A stretch of 64,000 bases of DNA. Source: Rhodothermales bacterium. Lineage in GTDB: Bacteria > Bacteroidota > Rhodothermia > Rhodothermales > VXPQ01. The stretch spans positions 1,096,731-1,160,730 of the forward strand of contig OX638293.1 in NCBI GenBank assembly GCA_951812335.1, read 5' to 3'. The notes beneath the pieces are model-generated. The model saw only the letters and a list, made by a program, of their open reading frames with translations. It did no database searches and was not told where the DNA came from. The translations under genes were made by a program, and so were the position numbers. Positions 36,164 to 43,898 of this stretch are shown piece by piece (the first letter of the stretch is position 1; the number at the start of each line of letters is the position of its first letter).

Positions 36164-37386
36164 GGAATGGAAACGGCCGCTGGAATACGAAGCGTGTCCG
36201 GCAAGGTTGTTTCCCATCGGGCGCGGACGCGCACCGGTTCCGTCATAAAATACGCCGGTTCCGGCGAGCGGTACGGAATCAGTACGCCCTTGTCCCATCG
36301 ACCGTTTTCGTTCCGGTCGAGCCAGGCGCGGAGCTGGTACGTTCCGGCGGGCAACTGCGGCAATAGAAAAGAGCCGGCAGAGTCGGCGGTTGCTTGATAG
36401 GGCGGGGGGGCATGCCGGATATCCAGCGTGTCCGGCCAGGATTCGACGACGACAGGGTGGGGCTCGCCGGATACGACAACGCCGCGGATTTCTCCGGTTT
36501 CTTCGAGGGGAATGGTTTCGGGGACGGTATCGGCTTCCGTTTCCGGATCTTCAGGGGGCACACTCGGGGAATCGGAGCGCATGGTGTCGATCCGGGTCAG
36601 CATCCAGGGAATTTCCAGAGTGGCTTGTACCGTATCCGCGAGCAAAACGGGGACCGGCGGCGGTGCAAAGGATTCTCCCGGATCGGGCCGGGCATTGTAA
36701 TTTGCATCTTCGAGCGCTGCCACGAACCATTGTCGCTCCGTCATGTATTCGAACCGGAATACGCCGTCGGGGTCGGTCTGGGTGCGGTACGCCGGGCGAA
36801 CGGGAAGCGAGTCGGGCGGGGTGTTGTCGTGTGCTGCATACGCCAGCACGTCTATGCCGGAGGCGGGAGCACCGTCATGACTTTGCACGACCCGCCCGGT
36901 CAGGATACCGGCATTCAGGATCGGCCCCGTCGAGAAAGCAAGGGTAACGGGTGCGGCGAGCGCGATACCGCGCAAGTCCCGCAAACCGGTATCGAGCGTG
37001 AAAACATAGGTGGTGCTGTCGCGCAACGGGTCGGCAAGCCGGATATCGACGCGGGGGCCTCTCCAGTCCAGTTCCGGGGGCGTTTCCGGTTCCGGGATGA
37101 TGGACAGGGCCCTGCGGAAGGAGGTCTCGTTGATATGTTCCGAAAAGACGATGCGGAGGGACGCCTCGGATACGTTCGTTGCGCCGCCGGCGGGGATACT
37201 CTCGACGATGTGCGGCGCGGTATCGTCCGGTGGGCCTCCCTCTGGCGGAAGGGGGGTAGCGCAGGCTGCCCACAGGGTGGCGCACCATAGCGGGGCGGCG
37301 CATCGCGCCACCTGCCTCATGCGCTGCCCGGTCGGTGTCCATCGCCTTTCCGCGATGCACCGCCATGCCTTGGCGCGGGCGCTCAT
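36160..37386 (-). CDS. Big_5 (SbsA-like Ig) domain lipoprotein
   Basis: A 408-residue probable lipoprotein. The lipobox is LWAAC near residue 41, followed by the typical CATPLPPEGGPPDDTAPHIV and a bacterial Ig-like Big_5 domain (ATNVSEASLRIVFSEHINET). A carboxypeptidase-regulatory-like segment (RTQTDPDGVFRFEYMTERQW) and a second (DSAGSFLLPQLPAGTYQLRA) follow. Such proteins are widespread in Bacteroidota at the cell envelope; their function is unknown. Both ends are coupled by 4-bp ATGA overlaps to the neighbouring genes. An internal ATG at 37320 (MRQVARCAAPLW) is an alternative start. Confidence 0.82.
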   Translation of the reverse strand: MSARAKAWRCIAERRWTPTGQRMRQVARCAAPLWCATLWAACATPLPPEGGPPDDTAPHIVESIPAGGATNVSEASLRIVFSEHINETSFRRALSIIPEPETPPELDWRGPRVDIRLADPLRDSTTYVFTLDTGLRDLRGIALAAPVTLAFSTGPILNAGILTGRVVQSHDGAPASGIDVLAYAAHDNTPPDSLPVRPAYRTQTDPDGVFRFEYMTERQWFVAALEDANYNARPDPGESFAPPPVPVLLADTVQATLEIPWMLTRIDTMRSDSPSVPPEDPETEADTVPETIPLEETGEIRGVVVSGEPHPVVVESWPDTLDIRHAPPPYQATADSAGSFLLPQLPAGTYQLRAWLDRNENGRWDKGVLIPYRSPEPAYFMTEPVRVRARWETTLPDTLRIPAAVSIP

Positions 37387-38027
37387 GAAGAATCCTCTCC
37401 GGGTGAACGGAGCGAGAAAAACAGCCAGGCCGTGATGGTCATGGCCGCGGTGAGGACGACGGGTTCCAGCATGCGGCGGGCCCGGCTTCTGCGCGGCGGC
37501 GCGCCCTGCGTTTCGGGCCAGGCTTCGGTTTCCACAGCGGTGCGTTGTGCCCGCGCGATGATATCCGAGCGCACGAGGGCGCAGCGCTCGTCGGCAAGTA
37601 CGCGGCCGTCCTGGTCCGCAATGTCGTAGCGGAGTACGAGGCGCACTTCGCGGGCGAGTTGTTTCCGGCGTCTTTTTTCATAATGTACGTCGGCTTCTTC
37701 GATGGCGTAGGCAATACGGAGGCCGGCCTTTGTCGAGTCCGGCAGAAATATGGTGCGCCCATCGGCCTGCCATGCGGCCACGAGCACCGCGCGCACGTAC
37801 GGCATCTCCTCGGAAGCGTGCAAGATCAGGTCGCCCTCCGTTTCGGGAAGCGTCCCGAGGCAATCGACCGCCATTTCTTCGAACAGGACCCGGTTGAGTG
37901 GTTGCGCAATACCTGGGCGGGCGGATACGCACACGCCGAGTATAGCGAATGTCACAAGGAGTACAGGGGCTGCGGCGGCACAGCGCGCCGGGGGCGAGGG
38001 AGTCGATTGCGGGAAAGGGTCGGGCAT
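37383..38027 (-). CDS. Unrecognised exported protein with C-terminal membrane helix
   Basis: I do not recognise this 214-residue protein. From ATG at 38027 it has a Pro-rich start (MPDPFPQSTPSPPARCAA), a signal peptide ending near PGIAQ, a mixed globular domain (NRVLFEEMAVDCLGTLPETE, LILHASEEMPYVRAVLVAAW) and a C-terminal membrane helix (MLEPVVLTAAMTITAWLFFS). It is coupled to the Big_5 lipoprotein by an ATGA overlap, so the two may work together at the envelope. A longer frame to 38201 would overlap the epimerase gene and is less likely. Confidence 0.7.
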   Translation of the reverse strand: MPDPFPQSTPSPPARCAAAAPVLLVTFAILGVCVSARPGIAQPLNRVLFEEMAVDCLGTLPETEGDLILHASEEMPYVRAVLVAAWQADGRTIFLPDSTKAGLRIAYAIEEADVHYEKRRRKQLAREVRLVLRYDIADQDGRVLADERCALVRSDIIARAQRTAVETEAWPETQGAPPRRSRARRMLEPVVLTAAMTITAWLFFSLRSPGEDSS

Positions 38028-38136
38028 CGTACTGCGTAGCGGTTCGTGCGGCCGAATGCGCTTGAAAATACGCAACGAGGCATCGAAACGTTCGATCTGC
38101 GGGCTTCCGACGTGCATATCCCCAATTCTCTCTCTG

Positions 38137-39336
38137 TCAGGAATGCCAGGCAGGTTGTTCGTCCAGCAGGCGCAGGCAAAGCCACAGCGCGCGGGGCACA
38201 TGGAAGCATCCCTTGTACGGGGCGCCCTTGAAGCGATGCGTCACGGCGCCCTGCCTGTCCAGATACCCGAACCATTCCCCGTATTCGGGATCGGCGAACC
38301 GCTCGAAACTATACCGATCCACAGCCTCGAAGGCGGCAAGATCGCCGGCGTCGCCGGTCAGAAAATAACCCAGAAGATGGGCATAGAGCGCCTCGCAATG
38401 CGGCCACCACAACTTCATGGACCATTCGAGCGGAACGGGAGAATATCCTTCCGCATCCACAAAATAGAATATCCCTTCGTGCTCCTTGTCCCAGCCGTTT
38501 TCGAAAGACCACCGCACCATGTCGAGGGCCTGCTTCTGCACATCCGGGCGGCCCAATCGCTGTGCCCAGTGCTGTAAAAACCACCCTGCCTCGATGGCAT
38601 GTCCCGGCGTCGTCAAACGGCCTTCCGGGCCGTCCAGGCAACTTCCATCCGGGGCCACGATCTCGTACACACGCTGCGTATCGGCATGCACATGCAGGGC
38701 CGTTCGGCGGATACATTCGTCCACCTCGGCTCGGTACGTTCCGAAATCGTCGCCAGCCACCTCCTCGATCAGATTAAGCATTAGCATCGGCACGGCCAGT
38801 GCTTGCGAAGGAGTTTGCCCCTCGTATGCCGGGCGTCCTACCTTCGTCCAGTCCCAGGCCCATTTCCACATCGTTTCGAGCAATTCATACGCCTCCCGAA
38901 GGAGTTCCGACTCCTCTGCCGCCCGGGCATACTCTGCAAGGGCCATGATGTAAAAACACTCCGTGAATATCTTGCGCTGGAGATACACGGGCCGCCCATC
39001 CGCCGTCATCGAAAAACAGACCCTGCCGTCCGGCCGTACGGCATGCTTGCGCATGAAGTCCATACCGCTGCGAGCCATGGCAAGCCAGGAAGGTCTGGCC
39101 TCGACCGTGCGATAGAATTTGCTGAACATCCATACCAGGCGGCCCTGCATCCACAGGTGCTTGGTCGTGTCGTATACGGCCCCGCCCCGATCCAGATTGT
39201 TGAAATGGCCGCCGTGCTCGGGATCGGGAGCATGGCGTTCCCAGAACGGGATCACGCTTTCGAACAGTTCGTGCTCGTACCGGTCTCGGTAACGGGTGCG
39301 GAGAGCGGCAAAATCGGCGACAGTGCTTGACGCCAT
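38137..39336 (-). CDS. N-acylglucosamine 2-epimerase family protein
   Basis: This 399-residue alpha/alpha-barrel protein belongs to the AGE family, which interconverts N-acetylmannosamine and N-acetylglucosamine or epimerises related sugars. Recognisable segments are HGGHFNNLDRGG, KHLWMQGRLVWMFSKFYR, TTPGHAIEAGWFLQHW, MKLWWPHCEALYAHL and YGEWFGYLDRQG. It is divergent from a sodium symporter and close to SIS and ROK genes, so an amino-sugar role is plausible. The family also contains cellobiose and mannose epimerases, so the substrate is not settled. Copy E of the dispersed repeat lies in its upstream region. Confidence 0.88.
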   Translation of the reverse strand: MASSTVADFAALRTRYRDRYEHELFESVIPFWERHAPDPEHGGHFNNLDRGGAVYDTTKHLWMQGRLVWMFSKFYRTVEARPSWLAMARSGMDFMRKHAVRPDGRVCFSMTADGRPVYLQRKIFTECFYIMALAEYARAAEESELLREAYELLETMWKWAWDWTKVGRPAYEGQTPSQALAVPMLMLNLIEEVAGDDFGTYRAEVDECIRRTALHVHADTQRVYEIVAPDGSCLDGPEGRLTTPGHAIEAGWFLQHWAQRLGRPDVQKQALDMVRWSFENGWDKEHEGIFYFVDAEGYSPVPLEWSMKLWWPHCEALYAHLLGYFLTGDAGDLAAFEAVDRYSFERFADPEYGEWFGYLDRQGAVTHRFKGAPYKGCFHVPRALWLCLRLLDEQPAWHS

Positions 39337-39411
39337 GATGCTTTTCGGGGATTTTTGGAGATAGTTCGGGGCTATTGAACAGTTTAACCCGAAACTTGTC
39401 TCGTTTTCTTA

Positions 39412-39669
39412 AGAATACTCTGATTAAGTCCGCGAAGTTCAGAGGCTGCGAGGGGTGTGCCGGCAAGGAATGACGAAGCAGTGTTGCAGGCCCCGCATAA
39501 TGAGGAATGACGCGGCCAGCACACCCCTCGCAGCCTCCCGAAGGGCGCTTCACGCCCGCTCTGCCCCGAATCCGCAGTTTTTCCCGCTAATTCCGACGAT
39601 GCAATTATGATATCCTTAATACACACGAACGTGAAGCGCCGGTCGAGGCGGTTTTGATCAGAGTATCCT
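39412..39669 (+). repeat. Dispersed structured element, copy E
   Basis: A 258-bp copy bounded by AGAATACTCTGATTAA and TTTGATCAGAGTATCCT. Stem I core is CTGCGAGGGG/CCCCTCGCAG, and stem II is GGCGCTTCACG/CGTGAAGCGCC (11 bp). TA flanks both sides. It lies between the divergent epimerase and symporter genes and is followed by a partial tandem copy of its right end. Confidence 0.9.
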
Positions 39670-39749
39670 TAATTCCGACGATGAAATCATGGCGTCCTTT
39701 ACGCGTGAAAGTAAAGTGCCGGTCGAAGTGGTTTTGATCAGAGTATCCT
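39670..39749 (+). repeat. Tandem partial copy of the element's right end
   Basis: About 80 bp repeat the right-hand third of copy E (ATTCCGACGATGAAATCATG through GATCAGAGTATCCT) with small differences, directly after copy E ends. The left end and stem I are absent. Confidence 0.85.
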
Positions 39750-39851
39750 TATGTTTCTGCATGTTTCTGCGGCGACAGATCCAACCTGGGTCGTTTAATT
39801 TTGAACGGGACGATTTTGCCGTTACGCGATATCCGGTCGTCGGTTAACCCC

Positions 39852-39877
39852 GGCCCGTCCGTAATTTCGGGCGGGCC
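39852..39877 (+). other. GC-rich hairpin upstream of the symporter gene
   Basis: GGCCCGTCCG (39852-39861) pairs with CGGGCGGGCC (39868-39877), with one G-T wobble. It lies about 70 bp before the symporter start. The downstream T-content is poor (TTGCCTTT), so it may be an attenuator or leader hairpin rather than a full terminator. Confidence 0.4.
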
Positions 39878-39947
39878 TTGCCTTTCCCCATGAAAGAGCG
39901 TATCGTGGAAGCGCTTCGCCGTTTCGCAGGGATTTCCCCCGGCCTTC

Positions 39948-41549
39948 ATGAACGTTCTGTTTACCTGGCTCGACTGGCTCTGGGTGGGAGCCTTTCTGCT
40001 GCTGATGATCGGCAGCGGCGTGCTGTTCTACCGTCTTGGCAAGCGTTCCCAGTCCGATTTCTTCTTGGCGGGGCGGGGGTTGCCCTGGTGGTTGCCCGCC
40101 TCTTCGGTGTATGCCACCCACACAGCCACCGACACCCCCATGTGGATTACGGGGGTCATCTACAAATACGGGCTGGCAGGTATCTGGTACACCTTCTTCT
40201 CGGCGTGGGCCGCTATCAGCGCCTTTGTTTCGACGCGCATTTTCCGCCGGTCGCTGGCCTACACCCAGGCTGAATGGAACGTGGTGCGGTTCACCGGCCT
40301 CGGCGCGGAAATGCTGCGCGGCTGGATGGCCGGATGGCAGGTCTTCATGAACATGTTCGTGCTGGGCTGGGTGGGCATTGCGATGGGCAAGGTGTGCGCC
40401 TTCCTGTTCGGCTGGCCGCTGTGGGTCGGGCTTGTGTCGTTCTCGTCCGGATGCGCCATTTATGTGCTGGCGGCGGGGTACTGGGGCGTCGTCATGGCCG
40501 ATTTTCAACAGGGCGTGATTGCCTTTCTGGTCATTATGATCGTGTCGATCTGGGGCATCATGGTGGCGGGCGGTCCCACAGGCATCGTCGAAAAACTCAT
40601 AATACTGGGCGAGACGGACCGCATGAATCCGTTTGCGTTTACCGGGTGGTGGACCGGAGAATTTCCCGCGGCCTGGTTCGTCACGATGATGGTGATCGCC
40701 ATTCTCGGGGGATTCGGCATGGGGACGAGTATAGACTGGTATCCCGAGGCGCAACGTATCCAGTCGGCCCGCACCGTACGAGATTCCACCTACAGCATCT
40801 GGTGGGGGACGCTGGTCGGGCTGGTGCGCAATTCGGTATGGGCCATAGCCATTCTCGGATTTTTCGTACTTTTTCCGGGCATGACGGAAACGTCCGAGTA
40901 CGAGATGGGGTGGTTCCGGCTGGGCTTCGATTATCTGCCCGTGGGCATGGTGGGCTTTTTCTTTGCCGCCATCCTCGCCATCCATCTCTCGACCATTTCG
41001 TCGCACCTGAATCTCGGCGCGCTGTACGCCACCCGCGATTTGTACCAGCACTACTGGAATCCCGAGGCGTCCGAACGTACGTTGGTATGGGTGGGGCGCT
41101 GGTCCACGCTGATTCTGCTTCTCGGTTCGTTCGTGTACGGGCTGATGATGGAGAACATTACGGAGTGGCTCATTTTCGCGCTCTGGATCATGACCGCCGG
41201 GATCTGGTTGCCGAACATCCTCCAGGTGGTGTGGTGGCGGTTCAATGCCTGGGGCTATCTGTCGGCCTGGATCGCCAACCTCGGCTTCAGCTGGCTGGTG
41301 GTGTGGGTATTGCCCGAGTTCGGCGTGATTCCGGACCTGGCCGATTACCAGCAGTTCTGGTTGCTCATGCTGCTGGGCGCGTGCGTGTTCATTCCCACCA
41401 CGTTTTTGACGAAGCCGGAAAGCATGGATCATCTCGTCAAGTACTATGTGCAGGCGCGGCCCCTCGGATGGTGGGGGCCGGTCCGCCGCGAAGCCGAGCG
41501 GCGCGGGCTGATTCAAGAGGACTCCCCCAAGCCTCCCAAGGTTGTTTGA
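39948..41549 (+). CDS. Sodium:solute symporter (SSS family)
   Basis: A 533-residue inner-membrane transporter with about 13-14 membrane helices, of the SSS family that couples sodium to uptake of sugars, sialic acid or other organic solutes. The N-terminal part FYRLGKRSQSDFFLAGRGLP is typical of the family's first helices, and LAIHLSTISSHLNLGALYAT fits the sodium-site helix 8 region. Context (AGE epimerase, SIS, ROK, lactonase) suggests a sugar or amino sugar; the substrate is not determined by sequence. Three short membrane-protein genes follow on the same strand. Confidence 0.92.
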   Translation: MNVLFTWLDWLWVGAFLLLMIGSGVLFYRLGKRSQSDFFLAGRGLPWWLPASSVYATHTATDTPMWITGVIYKYGLAGIWYTFFSAWAAISAFVSTRIFRRSLAYTQAEWNVVRFTGLGAEMLRGWMAGWQVFMNMFVLGWVGIAMGKVCAFLFGWPLWVGLVSFSSGCAIYVLAAGYWGVVMADFQQGVIAFLVIMIVSIWGIMVAGGPTGIVEKLIILGETDRMNPFAFTGWWTGEFPAAWFVTMMVIAILGGFGMGTSIDWYPEAQRIQSARTVRDSTYSIWWGTLVGLVRNSVWAIAILGFFVLFPGMTETSEYEMGWFRLGFDYLPVGMVGFFFAAILAIHLSTISSHLNLGALYATRDLYQHYWNPEASERTLVWVGRWSTLILLLGSFVYGLMMENITEWLIFALWIMTAGIWLPNILQVVWWRFNAWGYLSAWIANLGFSWLVVWVLPEFGVIPDLADYQQFWLLMLLGACVFIPTTFLTKPESMDHLVKYYVQARPLGWWGPVRREAERRGLIQEDSPKPPKVV

Positions 41550-41579
41550 GATACTTACCGCTAATCTTCTCGTTGCATC

Positions 41580-41888
41580 ATGCCCCTCATTCGACGTACA
41601 TGGACGGCTGCAGAAGCCGACAAATGGACCAGGGAAGACTGGTTCGTCATCGTTCTCTCGCCGATATGCTACTTTGCGCTGACCCTGGGCGTGGCCTTGT
41701 CCTTTCTCCTGATTTGGGAAGGGTTCGCGATCACTGCCGTCAGCATAGTTCTCGTCGTATGGATGCACTGGATCATCGATCCGAAGCTGAAGGCCATTTC
41801 GGAGGAGTACGAGAAGAACCAGCAGGAGTACCTGCGCGAACTGGAAGATGCCGTCCGCTGGAAACAACACGAACAGGCTGCGCCATGA
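41580..41888 (+). CDS. Small two-helix membrane protein beside the symporter
   Basis: I do not recognise this 102-residue protein as a named family. It has a charged N-terminus (MPLIRRTWTAAEADKWTRED), two membrane helices (about 22-45 and 50-66) and an acidic amphipathic tail (KAISEEYEKNQQEYLRELED). It starts 30 bp after the symporter and overlaps the next small gene as ATGA, so it is probably translated with them. An accessory role for the symporter is inference. Confidence 0.7.
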   Translation: MPLIRRTWTAAEADKWTREDWFVIVLSPICYFALTLGVALSFLLIWEGFAITAVSIVLVVWMHWIIDPKLKAISEEYEKNQQEYLRELEDAVRWKQHEQAAP

Positions 41889-41992
41889 CGGAAAGTCTGA
41901 CTACGGTTATCGGAATGACCATTGCGTACGCGGCCTCGCTGCTGGGGCTGCTGCTGGCGTGGCGTTCCTGGCGCAAGCATCACAAGAAGTGA
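41885..41992 (+). CDS. 35-residue single-helix membrane peptide
   Basis: The ATG overlaps the preceding stop as ATGA. The product starts MTESLTTVIGMTIAYAASLL, one membrane helix followed by a short basic tail (RSWRKHHKK) that would lie in the cytoplasm. It lies between two other small membrane-protein genes. It is too short for family assignment; the coupling and clean helix-plus-basic-tail layout support a real gene. Confidence 0.6.
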   Translation: MTESLTTVIGMTIAYAASLLGLLLAWRSWRKHHKK

Positions 41993-41997
41993 CTGCC

Positions 41998-42141
41998 ATG
42001 TCTTTGTCTCTGCTCATGCAAGCCGCCACACCGCAGATCACGTGGGTGGGCGTTGTCATTCCCGGCGCGATTTTTATCGTAGCCTTCGCCGTTACGTGGC
42101 TGCTCTACAAGCACTTTACTAAGCAGCTGGAAGATCGATGA
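41998..42141 (+). CDS. 47-residue single-helix membrane peptide
   Basis: It starts five bases after the preceding small gene and reads MSLSLLMQAATPQITWVGVV, continuing in a single membrane helix to the charged end YKHFTKQLEDR. It is the third consecutive small membrane gene after the symporter. Downstream the sequence decays into insertion-sequence remnants, so the cluster may have been cut short. Confidence 0.6.
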   Translation: MSLSLLMQAATPQITWVGVVIPGAIFIVAFAVTWLLYKHFTKQLEDR

Positions 42142-42224
42142 CCGGCCTTGCGTCCGGATCGGGTGTTCCGGCTGGCGCCCATCCCCGAAGCCCTCGATCA
42201 TGCTGCGGGCGCCGATTGTGCGGC

Positions 42225-42271
42225 GTATCTCGACCTTTCGGCGTCAATCGGGCATTCTTGTGAATCTTCAT
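42225..42271 (-). pseudogene. Tiny IS481 transposase remnant
   Basis: From ATG at 42271 the minus strand reads MKIHKNARLTPKGRD, the usual start of many IS481-family transposases, then diverges. Only about 15 codons remain. Confidence 0.55.
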
Positions 42272-42357
42272 GCGGCTCTCTCGTTGGTTTTCAGTTCGAA
42301 TATCCCTAATAGATTCGGGTATCAGGATCAAATGAACAACCTATTGAGAGATCACAG

Positions 42358-42641
42358 CTAACGGTCGTGTCCGAGCGCCTTCGATAAAAAATCCTCCCCA
42401 TGGACAACTCCCCGATCTTCGCCCGGAGCGCTTAGATCTTCCTGTCGCGTTCGTCGGGAACGTTGCGGCTTCGTACGAACGCCTCCTCGGTGCTCTCTGT
42501 GAGCTGCTTCCTCCAGGACTGTATCTGGTTCGGATGCACTTCGAAACGTTCTGCGAGTTCGGCCAGCGTGCTATCGCCTCGCATAAGAGCTACCTTCGCC
42601 TCGGACGAAGGACTGTGGGTTCTGCGTGTGCGTCTTGACAT
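42358..42641 (-). pseudogene. IS3-type OrfA, disabled
   Basis: From ATG at 42641 the product reads MSRRTRRTHSPSSEAKVALM and continues through a helix-turn-helix (LAELAERFEVHPNQIQSWRK), typical of IS3-family OrfA. A TAA interrupts the frame after ERDRKI; recognisable sequence resumes (ALRAKIGELSMG) and, after a frameshift, ends FLSKALGHDR with TAG at 42358. The length, about 95 codons, is normal, but the stop and frameshift kill it, and OrfB is absent. Confidence 0.7.
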
Positions 42642-42666
42642 GGGTCTCGTCTGGTTGATTGGATCG

Positions 42667-42769
42667 AAACAAGGTCGCAACATTACACCTTACATTCCGC
42701 CGAAATCTGTCCAATCAACCCGAACCACCTGTGATTGCATTGAAACAAACTCGCAACAGTACACCTTTA
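42667..42769. repeat. Direct repeats at the end of the IS3 remnant
   Basis: GAAACAAGGTCGCAACATTA at 42667 and GAAACAAACTCGCAACAGTA at 42743 are near-identical starts of a 27-bp repeat lying 76 bp apart. A second pair (AAATCTGTCCARTCAA...CGAACC) occurs near 42703 and again near 43037, on either side of copy F. They mark nested insertion or duplication in this patch. Confidence 0.6.
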
Positions 42770-43024
42770 GGATACTCTGATTAATTCTGCAAAGTTCAGA
42801 GGCTTCGAGAAGCGCGCTGGCAAGGAATGACGAAGCAATGTGGCAGGCCCCACATAATGAGGAATGACACAGCCAGCGCGCTTCTCGAAGCCTACCGAAG
42901 GGCGCTTCATGTACGCCATGCACCGAATCACAGCGTTTTTCGCTGATTTCAATGACATCGTCATGATGTCCTGTGCGCACAAACATGAAGCGCTGATCGA
43001 AGTTAGAATTAATCAGAGTATCCT
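42769..43024 (+). repeat. Dispersed structured element, copy F
   Basis: A 256-bp copy bounded by AGGATACTCTGATTAA and TTAATCAGAGTATCCT. Its stem I core is CTTCGAGAAG/CTTCTCGAAG, different from the other copies but perfectly paired, and stem II is GCGCTTCATGT/ACATGAAGCGC. These paired changes are the clearest evidence that the fold is maintained. A short hairpin CAGCG-TTTTT-CGCTG lies inside stem II. It precedes the SIS gene. Confidence 0.92.
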
Positions 43025-43106
43025 TAAATTTCACCAAAATCTGTCCAGTCAAACCGAACCGCCCCTGCCCGCCCGCAGCTGTCACCCTTTTTCCCCACCA
43101 AAGCAC

Positions 43107-43898
43107 ATGGTATCCGCACAAACCTACTACGACAAAACCATCGACTTGCTGGAACGTCTGCGGGATACGCAGATGCCCCACATCGATCAGGCCGCCGAGT
43201 TGTGCGCCGAGCGCATCGCCAAGGGAGGGCTCGTGTTTCTCTTCGGCGCCGGGCACTCTAGGATGATGTGCGAGGAAATGACTCCGAGGCAAGGCGGTTT
43301 CGTGGGCTTCGTGGCGCTCGTGGAGCATGCCATTTCGAATCATTCCTCTATTGTGGGGACGAATGGGCTCCGCGGTCCGCTTTTTCTCGAGAAATACGAG
43401 GGCTACGCAGAGGAAATTCTGAAAGGATTCCGTTTCGGTCCGTATGACGCGTTCATTATCGTTTCGACATCCGGAATTCGCCCGCTCATCGTGGAAATGG
43501 CGCTGGGCGCCCGACGCCGAGGCATGCCGGTGATCGGTATTTTGTCCCGGGAGCATTGCGAGCAATCGCCGCCGGCCCATTCCTCCGGCAAGAAGCTTGT
43601 CGATATCGCCGATGTAGTGCTGGACAATCATTCTCCTCCGGGAGATTGCGTGCTGGAGCTGGAGGGGATGGAGTGGCGCACGGGCCCCGTGTCCACCGTC
43701 ACGGGCGGTATGCTGATCAACATGCTGCGCGTGGAAGTGGCGGAGCGGCTCCTTGCAAAGGGTATTTGCCCGGAGGTTCTTCCAAGTCACCAGTTCGTTG
43801 GCAACACGAGCGCCGAGGAACAACTGGATCGTTTTTACGAGGCCTATCGCAAGAGCCTTGCGCACATGTATGCCGGGAATAACTCGGAGTATGCCTGA
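43107..43898 (+). CDS. SIS domain phosphosugar-binding protein (UPF0309/COG4821 type)
   Basis: A 263-residue protein with one sugar-isomerase (SIS) domain. The phosphosugar-binding motifs are GGLVFLFGAGHSRMMCEEM and IIVSTSGIRPLIVEMALGAR, and the C-terminus NTSAEEQLDRFYEAYR is typical of this group. Members bind or isomerise phosphorylated sugars, often amino sugars. The stop overlaps the ROK gene start by eight bases, so the two are coupled. ATG at 43107 (MVSAQTYYDKTIDLLERL) is the natural start. Confidence 0.88.
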   Translation: MVSAQTYYDKTIDLLERLRDTQMPHIDQAAELCAERIAKGGLVFLFGAGHSRMMCEEMTPRQGGFVGFVALVEHAISNHSSIVGTNGLRGPLFLEKYEGYAEEILKGFRFGPYDAFIIVSTSGIRPLIVEMALGARRRGMPVIGILSREHCEQSPPAHSSGKKLVDIADVVLDNHSPPGDCVLELEGMEWRTGPVSTVTGGMLINMLRVEVAERLLAKGICPEVLPSHQFVGNTSAEEQLDRFYEAYRKSLAHMYAGNNSEYA

